Shown piece by piece: positions 40,983-49,719 of a stretch of DNA of 64,000 nucleotides (positions are counted from its first letter, which is position 1; every line of letters starts with the position of its first letter). The position numbers and the translations under genes were made by a program. The notes under the pieces were generated by a model that worked only from the letters and a program-made list of their open reading frames with translations, was not told the DNA's origin and made no database searches. The DNA is from Streptomyces rishiriensis (GTDB lineage: Bacteria; Actinomycetota; Actinomycetes; Streptomycetales; Streptomycetaceae). The stretch is taken from contig NZ_BEWA01000017.1 of assembly GCF_003112535.1 (NCBI RefSeq), positions 304,153 to 368,152 of the forward strand. The letters are read 5' to 3'.

Positions 40983-41553
40983 CGGGCTGCGCACTCCGTC
41001 GAGGTTCCGGTTGCCGGACCGCGTCACGTGGGGAAGTCGGCCGCCCCGTTCGTGGCTCTTCGCCGAAGGCGATCTCTCGTGCCCGGCGGGGACCCATCAG
41101 AAGCGCGGCGGGTTCGCGGCGTCAAGGACCGCGATCGGCTTTGTTGATTCTTGACTGATTGGCGCGGGAGCCAAGCTCGGTAGGTGAGAGGGAAAGGAAC
41201 GCATATCAGCGGGAATTCCGGTCAGGACAAGGAAGTTCGGAGCGGCGATCTCCTCGTCGAGTGGAGCGGCCATGAGCTGCAGCAGCCAGAATCTGTTACT
41301 TGCTGGTTGGGTTTGTTCGTGGGTGTGAGTCCACACCGAGACGTGGCGGTGCGCCGCGCCTGCGTCCGCATCGCCGAGAGGCTCGGCCCGCGGCGGATCC
41401 CCGGGCCCCCGCGAGCCGCCGTAAGGGTCCCGTCAAAGGCGCGGTGACCGCCGTCAGGGAGTCGTCAACGGCCGGCCGATTCCGGTCAGGTGCGCGTTTC
41501 CTCTAACTGTCCGCTTCTCTTCAGCACCTCTTTTCCCGTCCTAGGAGCTCGCG
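40983..41553. other. Intergenic region upstream of the kdp operon
   Basis: About 570 bases with lower GC than its surroundings near 41140-41310. It must contain the kdp promoter and leader. A TTGACT at 41151 is a possible -35, but no convincing -10 at correct spacing was found. No riboswitch fold could be identified with confidence. A 79-codon open frame on the minus strand (41097-41336) has no recognisable similarity and is left unannotated. Confidence 0.45.
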
Positions 41554-41637
41554 ATGGCCGATCTGGCCTTCGTCGTCATCACGATCGCGGTGTTCGCGTC
41601 GGTGGCCCTCGTCGCCAAGGGGGTGACCAAGCTGTGA
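41554..41637 (+). CDS. Micro-ORF, single-TM peptide upstream of kdpF
   Basis: A 27-residue peptide, MADLAFVVITIAVFASVALV followed by AKGVTKL: one hydrophobic helix with a short positive tail. AGGAG lies 6-7 bases before the ATG, and the TGA overlaps the kdpF start (GTGA), so it is very likely translated and coupled to kdpF. Shape and size resemble KdpF, a small lipid-like stabiliser of the KdpABC pump, so it may be a second small subunit. Too short for similarity-based assignment here. Confidence 0.6.
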   Translation: MADLAFVVITIAVFASVALVAKGVTKL

Positions 41638-41723
41638 CCGCCGAGAACATCGTCGGCCTGCTGGTGGCCGTCGCCCTGCTGGGCTATCTCGTCCTCGCCC
41701 TGATCTTCCCGGAGAGGTTCTGA
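41634..41723 (+). CDS. kdpF: K+-transporting ATPase small subunit KdpF
   Basis: A 29-residue single-TM peptide, MTAENIVGLLVAVALLGYLV followed by LALIFPERF; the YLVxALxxPERF ending is the KdpF hallmark. GTG start overlapping the previous stop, and kdpA begins 5 bases after its stop. KdpF stabilises the KdpABC complex in the membrane. Confidence 0.9.
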   Translation: MTAENIVGLLVAVALLGYLVLALIFPERF

Positions 41724-41728
41724 GCGGC

Positions 41729-43393
41729 ATGGATCCCGTCCTCGCCGGCGTGCTCCAGCTGCTCGCGCTCATAGCGGCCCTGGCGCTCGCCCACGTCCCC
41801 CTCGGCGCCTGCATGGCCAGGGTCTACTCCTCCGACAAGCACTGGCGCGTCGAGAAGTGGATCTACCGGGGAATCGGCGTCGACCCGGACACCGAGATGC
41901 GCTGGCCCGCGTACCTGCGCGGCGTCCTCGCCTTCTCGGCCGTCTCGGTCTTCTTCCTCTACCTGCTCCAGCGGTTCCAGGGCCACCTGCCCGGCTCACT
42001 CGGCTTCAAGTCCATCGACCCGGACCAGGCGTTCAACACCGCCGCGTCCTTCGTCACCAACACCAACTGGCAGTCCTACTACGGCGAGCAGACCATGGGC
42101 CACGTCGTGCAGACCGCCGGGCTGGCGGTGCAGAACTTCGTGTCGGCCGCGGTCGGTATCGCCGTGGCGGTCGCGCTGGTGCGCGGATTCGCCCGCTCCC
42201 GCACGGGCGAGCTGGGCAACTTCTGGTCGGACCTGGTCCGCGGGACCGTCCGTGTCCTGCTGCCGCTTTCCGTCGTCGCCGCGATCGTGCTCGTCGCGTG
42301 CGGCGTCATCCAGAACTTCTCCGGCATCCACGAGGTCGGCCGGTTCATGGGCGGGCAGCAGCAGTGGAACGGCGGTGCGGTGGCCTCGCAGGAGGCCATC
42401 AAGGAGATCGGGACCAACGGCGGCGGCTACTTCAACGCCAACAGCGCCCACCCCTTCGAGAACCCGACCCCGTTCACGAACCTCTTCGAGATCTTCCTGC
42501 TGCTGGTCATCCCGTTCTCGCTGACCCGCACCTTCGGCATCATGGTCGGCTCCCGCAAGCAGGGCTACGCGATCCTCGCGACCATGGTCACCATCTGGGT
42601 CGGCTTCATCGCGCTGATGATGTGGACCGAGTTCGCGCACCACGGCCCGGCGCCGCAGATCGCCGGGGGAGCGATGGAGGGCAAGGAGACGCGCATCGGG
42701 GTCGGCGCCTCGTCGATCTTCGCGGTGTCGACGACGCTCACCTCGACCGGCGCCGTCGACTCCTTCCACTCCTCCTTCACCGGTCTGGGCGGCGGGATCA
42801 CCATGCTGGGCATGCAGCTGGGCGAGATCGCGCCCGGCGGCACCGGCTCCGGTCTCTACGGCATGCTGATCATGGCGGTCATCGCCGTGTTCATCGCGGG
42901 CCTGATGGTCGGCCGCACGCCCGAGTACCTGGGCAAGAAGATCGGCACCCGCGAGATCAAGTTCGCCGCCTGCTACATCCTCATCACCCCGGCGCTGGTG
43001 CTCGTCTTCACCGCCGCCGCGATGGCCCTGCCCACCCCGGCGCACTCCATGACCAACACCGGTGCGCACGGCTTCTCCGAGATCCTCTACGCCTACACCT
43101 CGGCCGGTAACAACAACGGCTCCGCCTTCGCCGGGCTGAACGCCGACACCCAGTGGTTCAACAGCACGCTGGGGCTCGCCATGGTGCTGGGCCGCTTCCT
43201 GCCGATGGTGTTCGTGCTGGCGCTGGCCGGCTCGCTCGCCGAGCAGAAGCCGGTCCCGGCCACCGCGGGCACCCTGCGCACCGAGAAGCCGCTGTTCACG
43301 GGCCTGCTGGTCGGCGCGATCCTCATCATCACCGGGCTCACCTACTTCCCGGCCCTCGCGCTGGGCCCGCTGGCCGAGGGGCTGGCGTCATGA
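41729..43393 (+). CDS. kdpA: K+-transporting ATPase subunit A (channel-like subunit)
   Basis: A 554-residue membrane protein that carries the selectivity filter and binds K+ for the high-affinity Kdp pump. About ten TM segments and the four degenerate filter repeats are visible, including TAASFVTNTNWQSYYGE, EIGTNGGGYFNANSAHPFEN, TSTGAVDSFHSSFTGLGGGI and YTSAGNNNGSAFAGLNADT. Length is normal. Overlaps kdpB by ATGA. The operon order F-A-B-C is standard; it is normally induced by low K+ or osmotic upshift. Confidence 0.97.
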   Translation: MDPVLAGVLQLLALIAALALAHVPLGACMARVYSSDKHWRVEKWIYRGIGVDPDTEMRWPAYLRGVLAFSAVSVFFLYLLQRFQGHLPGSLGFKSIDPDQAFNTAASFVTNTNWQSYYGEQTMGHVVQTAGLAVQNFVSAAVGIAVAVALVRGFARSRTGELGNFWSDLVRGTVRVLLPLSVVAAIVLVACGVIQNFSGIHEVGRFMGGQQQWNGGAVASQEAIKEIGTNGGGYFNANSAHPFENPTPFTNLFEIFLLLVIPFSLTRTFGIMVGSRKQGYAILATMVTIWVGFIALMMWTEFAHHGPAPQIAGGAMEGKETRIGVGASSIFAVSTTLTSTGAVDSFHSSFTGLGGGITMLGMQLGEIAPGGTGSGLYGMLIMAVIAVFIAGLMVGRTPEYLGKKIGTREIKFAACYILITPALVLVFTAAAMALPTPAHSMTNTGAHGFSEILYAYTSAGNNNGSAFAGLNADTQWFNSTLGLAMVLGRFLPMVFVLALAGSLAEQKPVPATAGTLRTEKPLFTGLLVGAILIITGLTYFPALALGPLAEGLAS

Positions 43394-45522
43394 CCACGCG
43401 CACAGAGAGGCACGAGGACTCGATGCCCACAGCCACCCCCACCCGGGCGCCGCACGTCGACGTACGCACGGGGCACAAGCCCGCCGAGGGCCGCGTGGGA
43501 GCGGGCCTCTTCGATCCCAAGCAACTGCTCAAGTCCCTGCCGGACGCGTTCCGCAAGCTCGATCCGCGGGTGATGGTCAAGTCGCCCGTGATGTTCGTGG
43601 TGTGGATCGGCTCCCTGCTCACCACCGTCTTCTCCTTCAAGGACCCGGGCGACTGGTTCGGCTGGACCATCAGCGCCTGGCTGTGGCTGACCGTGGTCTT
43701 CGCCAACCTGGCCGAGGCGGTAGCCGAGGGCCGCGGCAAGGCACAGGCCGACACCCTGCGCAAGGCCAAGACCGACACCGTGGCGCGCCGGCTCGTGGGG
43801 GAGACCGAAGAGCGGGTGCCCGGTACGGAGTTGAGGATCGGCGACCTGGTCGTCTGCGAGGCCGGCGACGTCATCGCGGGCGACGGTGATGTCGTGGAGG
43901 GAGTCGCGTCGGTCGACGAGTCGGCGATCACCGGTGAGTCGGCGCCCGTCATCCGTGAGTCCGGCGGCGACCGCAGCGCGGTCACCGGCGGCACGAAGGT
44001 TCTCTCCGACCGGATCGTCATCAGGATCACGACGAAGCCGGGCGAGACCTTCATCGATCGGATGATCAATTTGGTCGAGGGCGCGGCCCGGCAGAAGACG
44101 CCGAACGAGATCGCGCTGAACATCCTGCTCGCCTCGCTGACGATCGTCTTCCTGCTGGCCGTCGCCACGCTGCCGCCGTTCGCCGACTACGCCGGCACGC
44201 ATCTGACGACGGTCGTGCTGGTGGCGCTGCTGGTCTGCCTCATCCCGACCACCATCGGCGCCCTCCTCTCGGCGATCGGCATCGCCGGCATGGACCGCCT
44301 GGTGCAGCGCAACGTGCTGGCCATGTCCGGCCGGGCCGTCGAGGCCGCCGGTGACGTCTCGACCCTGCTGCTCGACAAGACGGGCACCATCACGCTCGGC
44401 AACCGGCAGGCGTCGGAGTTCGTGCCGGTGAGCGGCGCCACCGAAGCCGAACTCGCCGACGCGGCCCAGCTGTCGTCCCTGGCCGACGAGACGCCCGAAG
44501 GCCGCTCCGTCGTCGTACTGGCGAAGGAGAAGTACGCCCTGCGCGAGCGCGGCCAGGGTGAGCTCACCGGTGCCGAGTGGATCGCCTTCACCGCCCAGAC
44601 CCGGATGTCGGGCGTCGACGTCGACGGCCGCAGGATCCGCAAGGGCGCGGCGGGATCGGTGGTCGCCTGGGTCCGCGAGCAGGGCGGCGAGGTGTCCGAG
44701 GACGCCGGCGCCCTCACGGACCGGATCTCCGGGGCGGGCGGCACGCCGTTGCTCGTGGCCGTCGAAGACACGGACGGAGCAAGGGTGTTGGGCGTCATCC
44801 ACCTCAAGGACGTCGTCAAGGACGGCATGCGCGAGCGGTTCGACGAGCTGCGCCGCATGGGCATCAAGACCGTCATGATCACCGGTGACAACCCGCTGAC
44901 CGCGAAAGCCATCGCGGAAGAGGCGGGCGTCGACGACTTCCTCGCGGAGGCCACCCCCGAGGACAAGATGGCGCTCATCAAACGGGAACAGGCGGGCGGC
45001 AAGCTCGTCGCGATGACCGGCGACGGCACCAACGACGCACCCGCGCTCGCCCAGGCGGACGTCGGCGTGGCGATGAACACGGGCACGTCGGCCGCGAAGG
45101 AGGCCGGCAACATGGTCGACCTCGACTCCAACCCGACCAAGCTGATCGAGATCGTCGAGATCGGCAAGCAACTCCTCATCACCCGGGGCGCGCTCACGAC
45201 GTTCTCCATCGCCAACGACGTCGCGAAGTACTTCGCGATCATCCCGGCGCTGTTCGCGGCCGTCTACCCGGGCCTGGACAAGCTCAACGTCATGCGACTG
45301 TCCTCACCGGACTCCGCGATCCTGTCCGCCGTCATCTTCAACGCCCTGATCATCATCGCGCTGGTCCCGCTCTCCCTGCGGGGCGTGCAGTACCGGCCGG
45401 TGAGTGCGGACAGGATGCTGCGGCGCAACCTGACGATCTACGGCATCGGCGGCCTGATCGCCCCCTTCGTCGGCCTCAAACTCATCGACCTGCTCATCTC
45501 TCTCATCCCCGGGATCGGCTGA
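43390..45522 (+). CDS. kdpB: K+-transporting P-type ATPase subunit B
   Basis: A 710-residue P-type ATPase that drives K+ uptake. Complete catalytic set: ITGESAPV (actuator), phosphorylated Asp329 in LLLDKTGT, KGAAGSV (nucleotide-binding), MITGDNPLTAKAIAEEAGVD, and MTGDGTNDAPALAQADVGVA. Seven TM segments are expected. The N-terminus is extended by about 30 hydrophilic residues (PTATPTRAPHVDVRTGHKPA) relative to the E. coli enzyme, which is common in actinobacteria. Starts with ATGA overlap after kdpA; kdpC follows after 5 bases. Confidence 0.97.
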   Translation: MTTRTERHEDSMPTATPTRAPHVDVRTGHKPAEGRVGAGLFDPKQLLKSLPDAFRKLDPRVMVKSPVMFVVWIGSLLTTVFSFKDPGDWFGWTISAWLWLTVVFANLAEAVAEGRGKAQADTLRKAKTDTVARRLVGETEERVPGTELRIGDLVVCEAGDVIAGDGDVVEGVASVDESAITGESAPVIRESGGDRSAVTGGTKVLSDRIVIRITTKPGETFIDRMINLVEGAARQKTPNEIALNILLASLTIVFLLAVATLPPFADYAGTHLTTVVLVALLVCLIPTTIGALLSAIGIAGMDRLVQRNVLAMSGRAVEAAGDVSTLLLDKTGTITLGNRQASEFVPVSGATEAELADAAQLSSLADETPEGRSVVVLAKEKYALRERGQGELTGAEWIAFTAQTRMSGVDVDGRRIRKGAAGSVVAWVREQGGEVSEDAGALTDRISGAGGTPLLVAVEDTDGARVLGVIHLKDVVKDGMRERFDELRRMGIKTVMITGDNPLTAKAIAEEAGVDDFLAEATPEDKMALIKREQAGGKLVAMTGDGTNDAPALAQADVGVAMNTGTSAAKEAGNMVDLDSNPTKLIEIVEIGKQLLITRGALTTFSIANDVAKYFAIIPALFAAVYPGLDKLNVMRLSSPDSAILSAVIFNALIIIALVPLSLRGVQYRPVSADRMLRRNLTIYGIGGLIAPFVGLKLIDLLISLIPGIG

Positions 45523-45527
45523 AGGCC

Positions 45528-46196
45528 ATGAACAACTCCGTGACCAGCACCGTCCGGTTGCTCGGAGCGGGCCTGCGCGCCCTGCTCGTGCTGACCTTGG
45601 TGACCGGTGTCATCTACCCGCTGGTCGTCACCGGCATCGCCCAAGCGCTGTTCAGTGACCAGGCGAACGGCTCCGAGATCAAGGCGGACGGCAAGGTCGT
45701 CGGCTCGTCCCTGATCGGGCAGTCGTACAACCTGCCGCTCAAGAAGGGCCAGGAGACCCCGGAGCCGGATCTGAGATGGTTCCAGGGCCGCCCGCAGAAC
45801 GGCCTCGGCTCCAACACCGTCAACACCCGGTACAAGCTGATCCTGTCCGGCGCCACCAACCGGTCCGCCGACAACAAGGACCTCATCGACTGGGTGAGCG
45901 CCGCCAAGGCCGCCGTCGTCAAGGACAACTCGACACCCGGCTACAAGGTCAACCCCTCGGACGTGCCCGCCGACGCCGTCACCTCATCGGGCTCCGGGCT
46001 GGACCCGGACATCTCCCCCCGGTACGCGGACATCCAGGTCCACCGGATCGCCGAACGGAACGGGCTCTCCGTCGTACAGGTCCAGAAGCTGGTCGACGAA
46101 CACACCGACGGCCGCACCCTGGGCTTCGTCGGCGAGCCCCGGGTGAACGTCCTGGCGCTCAACATCGCGCTCAAGGACCTTCTGGCGAAGAGCTGA
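45528..46196 (+). CDS. kdpC: K+-transporting ATPase subunit C
   Basis: A 222-residue subunit with one N-terminal TM helix (ALLVLTLVTGVIYPLVVTGI) and a periplasmic-type domain. Diagnostic sequence: LIGQSYNLP, WFQGRPQ, SGSGLDPDISPRYADIQVHR and DEHTDGRTLGFVGEPRVNVL. It stabilises nucleotide binding by KdpB. No kdpD or kdpE sensor/regulator genes follow, so regulation of the pump must be encoded elsewhere. Confidence 0.96.
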   Translation: MNNSVTSTVRLLGAGLRALLVLTLVTGVIYPLVVTGIAQALFSDQANGSEIKADGKVVGSSLIGQSYNLPLKKGQETPEPDLRWFQGRPQNGLGSNTVNTRYKLILSGATNRSADNKDLIDWVSAAKAAVVKDNSTPGYKVNPSDVPADAVTSSGSGLDPDISPRYADIQVHRIAERNGLSVVQVQKLVDEHTDGRTLGFVGEPRVNVLALNIALKDLLAKS

Positions 46197-46337
46197 CGGC
46201 GCCGGGCGAGATCCGCCGCGGGCTCGGACATCGACATGACCGGCGCCGGGGGGGGGTGACGTGTCGTACGGCCGAGGCGCAGCGGTCGTCAGGAGGGAAC
46301 TCCCTGCGACGAACCACGTCCCGGACGGACGCGAGCA

Positions 46338-46628
46338 TCAGGACCCGCTCGGCGGCACCCCATTACCGCCTGCGGCCGCGTCCTGCCACGCCCGCATGCC
46401 CGCCCGGGACGCCTCCTTGGCCTGCCGCCACTTTTCGGCCGCCTGGTCGGTGGGGGGCACTTCCATGCGATGGATTCTCCGCCGGCCGGCGGAGAACACG
46501 GCGAAGCCCGCGAGCGCCATGCCCGAACATGCCAGCGCCACGCCGACCGCGGTGAGCGCCGCTCCCGCTCTGACGAGCCGGGTGTCCAGGTCATCCAACA
46601 GCTGGGACTGGTGAGGGTGATGGCTCAT
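46338..46628 (-). CDS. Small single-domain membrane protein, unknown
   Basis: A 96-residue protein with hydrophobic stretches at residues 18-45 (LVRAGAALTAVGVALACSGM, ALAGFAVF), probably two helices in a hairpin, followed by a basic turn (SAGRRRIHRM) and a hydrophilic helix (TDQAAEKWRQAKEASRAGMR). This pattern is common in small streptomycete envelope proteins. I do not recognise the family. It lies alone between kdpC and the MFS exporter. Coding probability rests on frame composition, not on a strong ribosome binding site. Confidence 0.55.
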   Translation of the reverse strand: MSHHPHQSQLLDDLDTRLVRAGAALTAVGVALACSGMALAGFAVFSAGRRRIHRMEVPPTDQAAEKWRQAKEASRAGMRAWQDAAAGGNGVPPSGS

Positions 46629-46768
46629 GAACCCATCATGGGACGTCGCAGGGAGACCCGCCTCCTGGCGGGGACCGAACGTGGTGTCCTGTGCGCCGCT
46701 CGTGGTGCGACGGGACCACTGACCACGGGAGGCCGTGATCCGTGGAGCCGAGCCCCGACGGCCAGTGG

Positions 46769-48385
46769 CTACGGCTTTGGCCCGCCAGGCTGGGTCTTCG
46801 GGATCCGTGAGGTGAAGAACAGGGCGACAAGAGCGGCGAGTGCGAGGGCGGCCAGTGAGGCGCGCAGGCCGTCGAGCCGCGCTTCGGTGTTCGTGTCCAG
46901 CACTGCCTGGGACGCCTTTTCGCTCACGTGGGCGTCATCGAGGGCTGCTTCGAGCTGAGCGTCCGACAGGAAGGGCGCGCCGCTCTGAAGTTCGACGTTG
47001 GCCTGGCTCTTGACCTGGTCCGGGACGTCCGGATTCTCCTCGACGCTGGTGAGGAACGAAGTCGTCAGCGCGGCGATCATGATGGAGCCCGCGAGTGCCG
47101 TGCCGATCGAGGCGCCGAGGTTGGTGACGGCGTTCTGGACTCCGCCGACTTCCGCGCTCTGCGCTTCCGGCACCGCGGACACGGTGACCGAACCGAGCTG
47201 GGAGGCCAGTGCGCCCATGCCGAGACCGATCAGCAGGAGGGGGATGGTGACGATCTCCCCGCCCGCGTCGGTGTCGAGGGCGGCCATCAGGACCACCGCG
47301 CCGGCGAGCAGCGCGAGGACCCCGAGCCGCACCACCCGGCGCGGCGAGGCGTCCGAGCGCAGGCGGGGGATCAGGATCGCGGCGGCCAGCAGGGTCAGCG
47401 AGAGGGGCAGGATGCGGACACCGGTCTTGAGGGCGGACAGGCCGAGGGCGACCGACAGATAGAGCGGTACGACGAAGAACACGCCCATCTGTACCAGGTA
47501 CTGGAAGAAGAACATCGTGAGGCCGCCGGTGAGCTGCTTGTTCTGCAGCAGGGCGGGGTCGACGAGCGGGTCTCTGCGCTGCTTCACCACGCGGGCCTCC
47601 CAGTGGAGGAAGAGCCAGATCAGCAGCAGGCCGGCCAGCATCAGCCACACGACCAGCGAGACCCCGAGCCACGAGGGCGCGTCGGGCTTCGGCTGGAACC
47701 ACCCCCACTCGTCCGAGCGCAGCACCCCGTAGACGAAGGTGCCGAGTCCGGCTGCGGAGAGCACGGTGCCGACGAGATCGACGCGTGCGCGTTCGCCGAT
47801 CGGCGCGTCGGCGATGCGGCGGGCGAGCAGCAGGATGCCGAGGACCATGACGACCTCGCCGGCGAAGACCCAGCGCCAGGAGAAGTAGGTGGTCGCGAGT
47901 CCCCCGATGAGCGGCCCCAGCGCGATCGCCACGGCCCCCGCGGCGGCGACGAGTCCGTAGGCGGCGGGACGGCGTTCGACGGTGAAGTTGCTCGCCACGA
48001 GCGTCACGATCGCGGGCAGGATGAGCGAGGCCCCGATCCCTTCGAGGAAGGACCAGCCGATCAGCAGGACGGTCAGGTTCGGTGCGAGTGCCGTGGTCAG
48101 GGAACCGCAGCCGTAGATGACGCAGCCGATCATGAACGCGCGCCTGCGGCCGATCAGGGTGCCCACCTTGCCGCCGGGGATCATGAACATCGCCATCACC
48201 AGGGTGTAGGCGGTGATGGCTCCCTGGATCCCGGTCACCGTCGTGTCCACGTCCTCGGCCACGGTCGCGATCGACACGTTCATGACCGAGCTGTCGAGGG
48301 CCATCAGGAACTGACCTGCCGCGAGGGTCAGCAGGACGAGACGGGCTGTCGCCGACTTTGCCGCAGTGTCTGTAGTTGGTCCCAT
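46769..48385 (-). CDS. MFS drug exporter, DHA2/EmrB-QacA type (14 TM)
   Basis: A 538-residue proton-driven exporter of the DHA2 class. Motif D1-like LDSSVMNVSIATVAEDV in TM1, motif A GKVGTLIGRRRAF and motif C-like GAVAIALGPLIGGLATTYFS are visible; fourteen hydrophobic segments fit the length. It typically expels drugs or secondary metabolites. No adjacent TetR or MarR regulator. The C-terminal half has a long extracellular loop with many Asp/Glu before the last helix, as usual. The substrate is unknown, and there is no evidence linking it to the peptide operon. Confidence 0.9.
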   Translation of the reverse strand: MGPTTDTAAKSATARLVLLTLAAGQFLMALDSSVMNVSIATVAEDVDTTVTGIQGAITAYTLVMAMFMIPGGKVGTLIGRRRAFMIGCVIYGCGSLTTALAPNLTVLLIGWSFLEGIGASLILPAIVTLVASNFTVERRPAAYGLVAAAGAVAIALGPLIGGLATTYFSWRWVFAGEVVMVLGILLLARRIADAPIGERARVDLVGTVLSAAGLGTFVYGVLRSDEWGWFQPKPDAPSWLGVSLVVWLMLAGLLLIWLFLHWEARVVKQRRDPLVDPALLQNKQLTGGLTMFFFQYLVQMGVFFVVPLYLSVALGLSALKTGVRILPLSLTLLAAAILIPRLRSDASPRRVVRLGVLALLAGAVVLMAALDTDAGGEIVTIPLLLIGLGMGALASQLGSVTVSAVPEAQSAEVGGVQNAVTNLGASIGTALAGSIMIAALTTSFLTSVEENPDVPDQVKSQANVELQSGAPFLSDAQLEAALDDAHVSEKASQAVLDTNTEARLDGLRASLAALALAALVALFFTSRIPKTQPGGPKP

Positions 48386-48610
48386 AGGTGAATAGTGGCG
48401 ATTGATTCGATATCGACCCTGCGACCCGCCACGCGTGTCAGCCGCCTGGCAGTGACGCGGTGAGGATGGGCGATGGAGCAGCCGCGGCTGCTCGGTCAGC
48501 CCGCCCGGCGCCGCTCGAGGACTCCTGCGGCGGATGCCGGTGGGCAGCAGGCCGGCACGGCGCCGATCACGACGGCGTCAGTCACGGCGCCGATGACTGC
48601 GTCAGGCCGA

Positions 48611-48868
48611 TCATGACTGCGTCAGTCTCTCCGCCGTCCGCCCCCTGGCGCATGCCGCTGCCACCCGCTCCGGATCGCCGCCGGCCACCCACCGCAGACG
48701 GGCCACCAGCATTTCCTCGTCGAGGAGCTCACGCACATACCCGTCGACGACCCCCAGCTCGCCGGGACGCTCACGCAGCACAACGGGCTCCGGAGCGTCC
48801 TCCTGCCCGATGCGCACCTGGTCCTCCAGGCCCGGACGCCCGGAGAACCGGTGTACCCAATGCCCCAT
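48611..48868 (-). CDS. Small protein of unknown function
   Basis: An 85-residue acidic soluble protein (MGHWVHRFSGRPGLEDQVRI start; ELLDEEMLVARLRWVAGGD middle; ARGRTAERLTQS end). AGGAGG lies 6 bases before the ATG at 48868; a GTG one codon upstream is less well spaced. Two amphipathic helices are likely. I do not recognise the family. It stands alone between the divergent exporter side and the channel gene. Confidence 0.55.
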   Translation of the reverse strand: MGHWVHRFSGRPGLEDQVRIGQEDAPEPVVLRERPGELGVVDGYVRELLDEEMLVARLRWVAGGDPERVAAACARGRTAERLTQS

Positions 48869-49018
48869 CACGCACCTCCTGCCGAATCAACGATCTCCTC
48901 ACTGATCAGGTGCGAGGCAGGAAACAGTCACTTCATCGGACGCCGACGCGGAGCGCCGAGGCCCTGTCCCCGGGCACCCGGCTCCCACCCCCTGCCTCCA
49001 CCCTCTGACGCCCACCCC

Positions 49019-49591
49019 CTACCTGTCGCTGTTCTGCTTGCGGCGCAGACCGGTCTGGACCGCGCCGGCCACCACCTTGGCGGCCACGCCGACGAGCAGG
49101 ATGTTGCCGGTGATCTGGACCATCGTGAGGATGCGTGCCGTCTGCGTGTCGGCGGTGATGTCGCCGAATCCGACCGTGCTGAACACGGTGAGGGTGAAGT
49201 ACAGGGAGTCGGTCCTCGTGAGGGGCTCGCTGAAGCTGCCGTGCGTGCTGCGCTCGAGCAGGTAGTAGGCCGCCGCGAAGAGCAGCAGGAAGAGCGGGAG
49301 AGTGGCGGCGAGGCTCTCGACGGCCCGCAGACGCGGGGAGGGGGAGCGGGTGATCGTGCGGACCTGCCAGGCGAAGAGCGCCAGCATGGCCATCAGGCCC
49401 AGGACGATGCCGGCCGCCGAGCCACCTGAGAAGCCCTCGTCCATGGGCAGCAGGTAGTACCCGAAGACGAGCCCGGTCGCGGTCACGACCGTTCGCAGCA
49501 TCGCGAGCACCGTCTGGCGGCGGGCCGGTCCGGACATCCGCTCCGTCCGGCTTGCCGGGTCGTCGCTGTGGGGAGGATCCGGATCGGTCAT
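49019..49591 (-). CDS. Two-TM potassium channel
   Basis: A 190-residue ion channel. Hydrophobic segments: two near the N-terminus (TVVTATGLVFGYYLLPM, GIVLGLMAMLALFAW), one before the pore (LAATLPLFLLLFAAAYYLLE) and one after (ARILTMVQITGNILLVGVAA). The pore helix and filter read TLTVFSTVGFGDITADT, with TVGFG as the K+ selectivity signature. Four subunits would form the pore. No RCK or cyclic-nucleotide domain, so gating is probably by voltage or is constitutive. It lies 2.8 kb from kdpC, though in a separate transcript. Confidence 0.88.
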   Translation of the reverse strand: MTDPDPPHSDDPASRTERMSGPARRQTVLAMLRTVVTATGLVFGYYLLPMDEGFSGGSAAGIVLGLMAMLALFAWQVRTITRSPSPRLRAVESLAATLPLFLLLFAAAYYLLERSTHGSFSEPLTRTDSLYFTLTVFSTVGFGDITADTQTARILTMVQITGNILLVGVAAKVVAGAVQTGLRRKQNSDR

Positions 49592-49719
49592 GTGCTTCTC
49601 CTCGGCTCGCGGGAAGCTGCTGCGCGTCGGCCCGGGCCGGCGGGCGGCGGAGGGAGTGCGAAGCCGCGGCTCGCTCTCGTTCCCGCACGTGGGGGGGCAG
49701 CCCCCCTCGCATCGGGGGG

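Noticed and set aside
41097..41336. 79-codon minus-strand ORF between GntR and kdp
   Set aside because: No ribosome binding site or family resemblance; lies in a probable regulatory region.
40983..41553. Riboswitch (for example c-di-AMP) in front of kdp
   Set aside because: No consensus core could be recognised by eye; listing it would be speculation without a covariance search.
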